Shown here piece by piece: positions 4,466 through 6,064 of a stretch of DNA of 6,064 nucleotides. The DNA is from Fibrobacter sp. (GTDB lineage Bacteria; Fibrobacterota; Fibrobacteria; Fibrobacterales; Fibrobacteraceae), in assembly GCA_017520105.1 (NCBI GenBank), contig JAFWRL010000304.1:1-6064 (forward strand), in the 5' to 3' direction. The notes under the pieces are model-generated. The model was not told the origin of the DNA, did no database searches, and saw only the letters and a list, made by a program, of their open reading frames with translations. The first letter of the stretch is position 1, and every line of letters begins with the position of its first letter. A program made the translations under genes and the position numbers.

Positions 4466-5358
4466 TGGGCTACCACCAGCATCTGTGACGCGCTTTCGAT
4501 GATTTCGTTGTCGAGCGTGTCCCGTTGGTTGTTGCGCATGAGTTCGCGACTCCACATCACGAGGTGCGAAAGCAGACGGAAGTTGCGGCGGCAAGTCTTT
4601 GCGCACTGTTCAATGACGTTCGGCTCGTAGTTCTCGAATCGGCTATCGATGTAGGCCTTGATATCCGCATCCTTGAGAAGCTTAGCCCTGCACGGTGCAC
4701 TGATGCGGCTGTTCAGCTGTGCATAGTGGTTGCGGTCGCCCTGCACGTTCTTTTCGAGGCGGGGCATGCCGCAAAGGGCTATTCCCACGCCCGCCTTGTC
4801 GTGCACCCTACGGATAAGTTCGAGTGCACGGTAAGGCAGATGCTCTGCCTCGTCGATGATAATGAGCCTGCCTGAATCCTTGAGCTTTGCAACGATGCGG
4901 ACAAGGTTGTCGTGGAGGCTGCCACGATCGTCGAGGCTGAGTTCCGCACAGAGTTCGCCAAAGAGAGCCTTGGCGGTGTAGCCGTGGTCCGCCTCGATGA
5001 GGATGACGGAGGGGTGAGTCTTCGCAAATTCCTTGAGGGCGGTGGTCTTGCCGCAGCCTGCATCGCCCGTGAGCATGCCGCAAATCTGGTGAGCGAGAAC
5101 GAGGCTGCAAAACTTCTGGATGGTCTTGAACGCGCTTGTCTGAACGATGCCGTCGTTAGTCCTGAACTTGGAACGTTCGGCTTCGGTCGCAAGGAAGTCC
5201 TTCGCCTTGTCGCAGATGGAGTCAATGTCGCCCGTGTAGCTACCCTTGAGGACGTAGCTGAGGGTGGCGGGGCTTATGCCGAGGGCCTTTGCGACTTTCG
5301 TCTGCGAGGCTCCCGTGCGTGACATGTAGTCGTTGAGCTGTTCAATAATCTGTTCCAT
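4462..5358 (-). CDS. MuB-like AAA+ ATPase, transposition target-selection protein
   Basis: A 298-aa protein, close to MuB's usual size. Residues 1-55 form a Cro/cI-like helix-turn-helix (QTKVAKALGISPATLSYVLKG at 19-39), as in MuB and related DNA-transposition ATPases. The ATPase core has Walker A GDAGCGKTT (98-106), Walker B LIIIDEAE (165-172), a sensor-1-like LCGMPRL (195-201) and a candidate arginine finger R218 in LNSRI. The C-terminal 70 residues form a helical, basic region (CRRNFRLLSHLVMWSREL). MuB binds target DNA as ATP-dependent filaments, directs the transposase to targets and stimulates strand transfer. AAGGA lies 5 nt before the ATG. The gene is separated by 31 nt from a 62-aa gene and overlaps the next start by ATGA. 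Confidence 0.95.
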   Translation of the reverse strand: MEQIIEQLNDYMSRTGASQTKVAKALGISPATLSYVLKGSYTGDIDSICDKAKDFLATEAERSKFRTNDGIVQTSAFKTIQKFCSLVLAHQICGMLTGDAGCGKTTALKEFAKTHPSVILIEADHGYTAKALFGELCAELSLDDRGSLHDNLVRIVAKLKDSGRLIIIDEAEHLPYRALELIRRVHDKAGVGIALCGMPRLEKNVQGDRNHYAQLNSRISAPCRAKLLKDADIKAYIDSRFENYEPNVIEQCAKTCRRNFRLLSHLVMWSRELMRNNQRDTLDNEIIESASQMLVVAQ

Positions 5359-5389
5359 ATCTATCCTTATGGGTTGTTGTTGAAATTCA

Positions 5390-5578
5390 TTAGAGGAGGC
5401 CGTGTTCCTTGAGGCGTTCCTTGATGCGGTAGTAGGTGCGTTTTTCTTCCGGGTAAACCAGTCCGGGAATCTTCCCGCCGTTCCTGATTATCGCGACCGC
5501 CTTGTCCACATTGCGTTCTGCTGTGGGGCCGCCCACTGCACGGTATATCCGTAAGAGTTGTATGATGTCAACATTCAT
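5390..5578 (-). CDS. 62-aa protein between the transposase and MuB genes, unknown
   Basis: Its ATG shares a base with the transposase TAA (TAATG at 5576-5580), so translation should be coupled. The protein has an N-terminal helix VDIIQLLRIYRAVGG, a central helix RNVDKAVAIIRNGG, then IPGLVYPEEKRTYYRIKERLKEHGLL. The helix-turn-strand pattern with a basic C-terminal helix could be a small winged-helix-like or adaptor domain, but this is a guess. In Mu itself A and B are adjacent apart from short spacing, so an inserted gene here is lineage-specific. No family was recognised. Confidence 0.7.
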   Translation of the reverse strand: MNVDIIQLLRIYRAVGGPTAERNVDKAVAIIRNGGKIPGLVYPEEKRTYYRIKERLKEHGLL

Positions 5579-6064
5579 TATGCGTGCCTCGCGAGTTCTT
5601 CCCAGAGCGATTCAGGTTCGGCAGTTTCGCCGTCGTCATCGTCTCCGAGCAGGTTGATGATTTCGCCATTGCCGACAAGTTTCTCGCTCTTGAGCTGGGC
5701 GGTGTCCTTGTCGTGGCGGGTGATGTGGGTCGGTCCTTCCGGGATGAATACGCCCTGCGGGCCTACTGCGGTGCGCATTGCACCGATGTATTCTGCCGCC
5801 TGATCCTTTGTCATTTCCGGGCAGATTTCCTTGAGGAGCTTTTCTTCGTGACGCTTGCGTGCAACGCCTTCTGCAATCTGCTGCTTGCTCACCACATCGT
5901 CATCCTTGACCATGGCTCCCACAGAGCTTTGCAGGTAGCATTCGCCGATGAGCTTCTTGTCGGAGTCGTAGCACCATGCGGTCCGCATGTCTTCGGGGTC
6001 GTATCTGAAAGTAACCTCGCGGCCCTTGTAAACCGGCATCCATTCTGCCCAGTACCAAGTATCC
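5578..6064 (-). CDS. MuA-like transposase, C-terminal part (5' end beyond the window)
   Basis: The frame is open to the right edge: eight further residues (DTWYWAEW) precede the internal Met at 6037-6039, so that Met is not the start. The visible part has the Mu-transposase C-terminal beta-barrel signature: YKGREVTFRYDPEDMRTAWCYDSD with the V-x-x-R/Y-D-P-x-D pattern, then KLIGECYL. A Lys/Glu-rich helical linker follows. The protein ends with an acidic stretch (LGDDDDGETAEPESLWEELARHA). In MuA the region after the barrel contacts MuB and the ClpX unfoldase. The catalytic DDE core and end-binding domains lie outside the window. It is the first gene in this run and is coupled to the 62-aa gene by TAATG. 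Confidence 0.88.
   Translation of the reverse strand, partial: DTWYWAEWMPVYKGREVTFRYDPEDMRTAWCYDSDKKLIGECYLQSSVGAMVKDDDVVSKQQIAEGVARKRHEEKLLKEICPEMTKDQAAEYIGAMRTAVGPQGVFIPEGPTHITRHDKDTAQLKSEKLVGNGEIINLLGDDDDGETAEPESLWEELARHA

Larger units (their letters stand above)
107..6064. mobile_element. Mu-like transposable prophage, partial (one end)
   Basis: The block holds a MuA-type transposase C-terminus, a MuB-type ATPase, a gp16/GemA-family protein and a DUF3164 protein in that order on the minus strand. This is the hallmark early region of Mu-like phages. The left boundary at 107 is inferred: a host reading frame on the minus strand breaks here, the first two bases are TG as at Mu-family ends, and an array of TGAGACA repeats starts 17 bp inside. 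No structural, repressor or ner-like genes are visible, so most of the phage lies beyond the right edge. The alternative terminus is the TG at 124. The family assignment is secure; the exact end is not. Confidence 0.85.

Noticed and set aside
4013..4606. Longer gp16-family start at 4606
   Set aside because: The extra N-terminal residues come from the MuB gene in another frame; family homology begins at MTPADRR and the ATGA overlap fixes the start at 4465.
3529..5322. Plus-strand open frames opposite DUF3164, gp16 and MuB (for example 3529-4035, 4193-4630, 4912-5322)
   Set aside because: Antisense shadows of firmly identified minus-strand genes.

Overview
The window is most simply read as one end of a Mu-like (transposable) prophage with a short stretch of host DNA at its left edge. 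Host: about 106 bases at the left edge read on the minus strand as the C-terminal part of a bacterial protein with very biased codon use (AAG, GCT, GTC, GGC). Its ending resembles the C-terminal tails of secreted Fibrobacter/Bacteroidota-type proteins. This suggests a Fibrobacter-like or related host, but the assignment is an inference with low confidence.

Layout. Every convincing gene is on the minus strand and forms one tightly packed run from the right edge down to position 458. In transcription order: the C-terminus of a MuA-type DDE transposase (runs off the window); a 62-aa unknown; a MuB-type AAA+ target-selection ATPase with an N-terminal helix-turn-helix; a Mu gp16/GemA-family protein; a DUF3164 protein; a 59-aa unknown; a 47-aa protein with two membrane segments; a tRNA-like non-coding patch; a Lys/Arg-rich reading frame interrupted by one in-frame TGA; a 32-aa single-span membrane peptide; a DUF5675 protein; an intrinsic terminator; a 60-aa single-span membrane protein; an ASCH (PUA-like) protein; and a DUF3850-like protein with an added helical domain. 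A strong intrinsic terminator (407-437) closes the run. Many junctions are ATGA, TAATG or 2-nt spacings, so translation is probably coupled.

Left end. Between the final terminator and the host fragment lies about 300 bp of AT-rich non-coding DNA. It holds five copies of a TGAGACA motif, two of them in a perfect 12-bp inverted repeat. This array is found only here in the window and is the best candidate for transposase-binding (att end) or repressor-operator sites. A plausible prophage terminus is the 5'-TG at 107-108, exactly where the host reading frame breaks.

How the genes fit together. MuA and MuB carry out replicative transposition. gp16/GemA and DUF3164 are usual companions in the early region of Mu-like phages. 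The small membrane proteins and DUF5675 could form a lysis or envelope-acting module. The two PUA-superfamily genes after the internal terminator look like accessory cargo. The most unusual items are the TGAGACA array, the in-frame TGA, the tRNA-like T-arm and the paired ASCH/DUF3850 genes.
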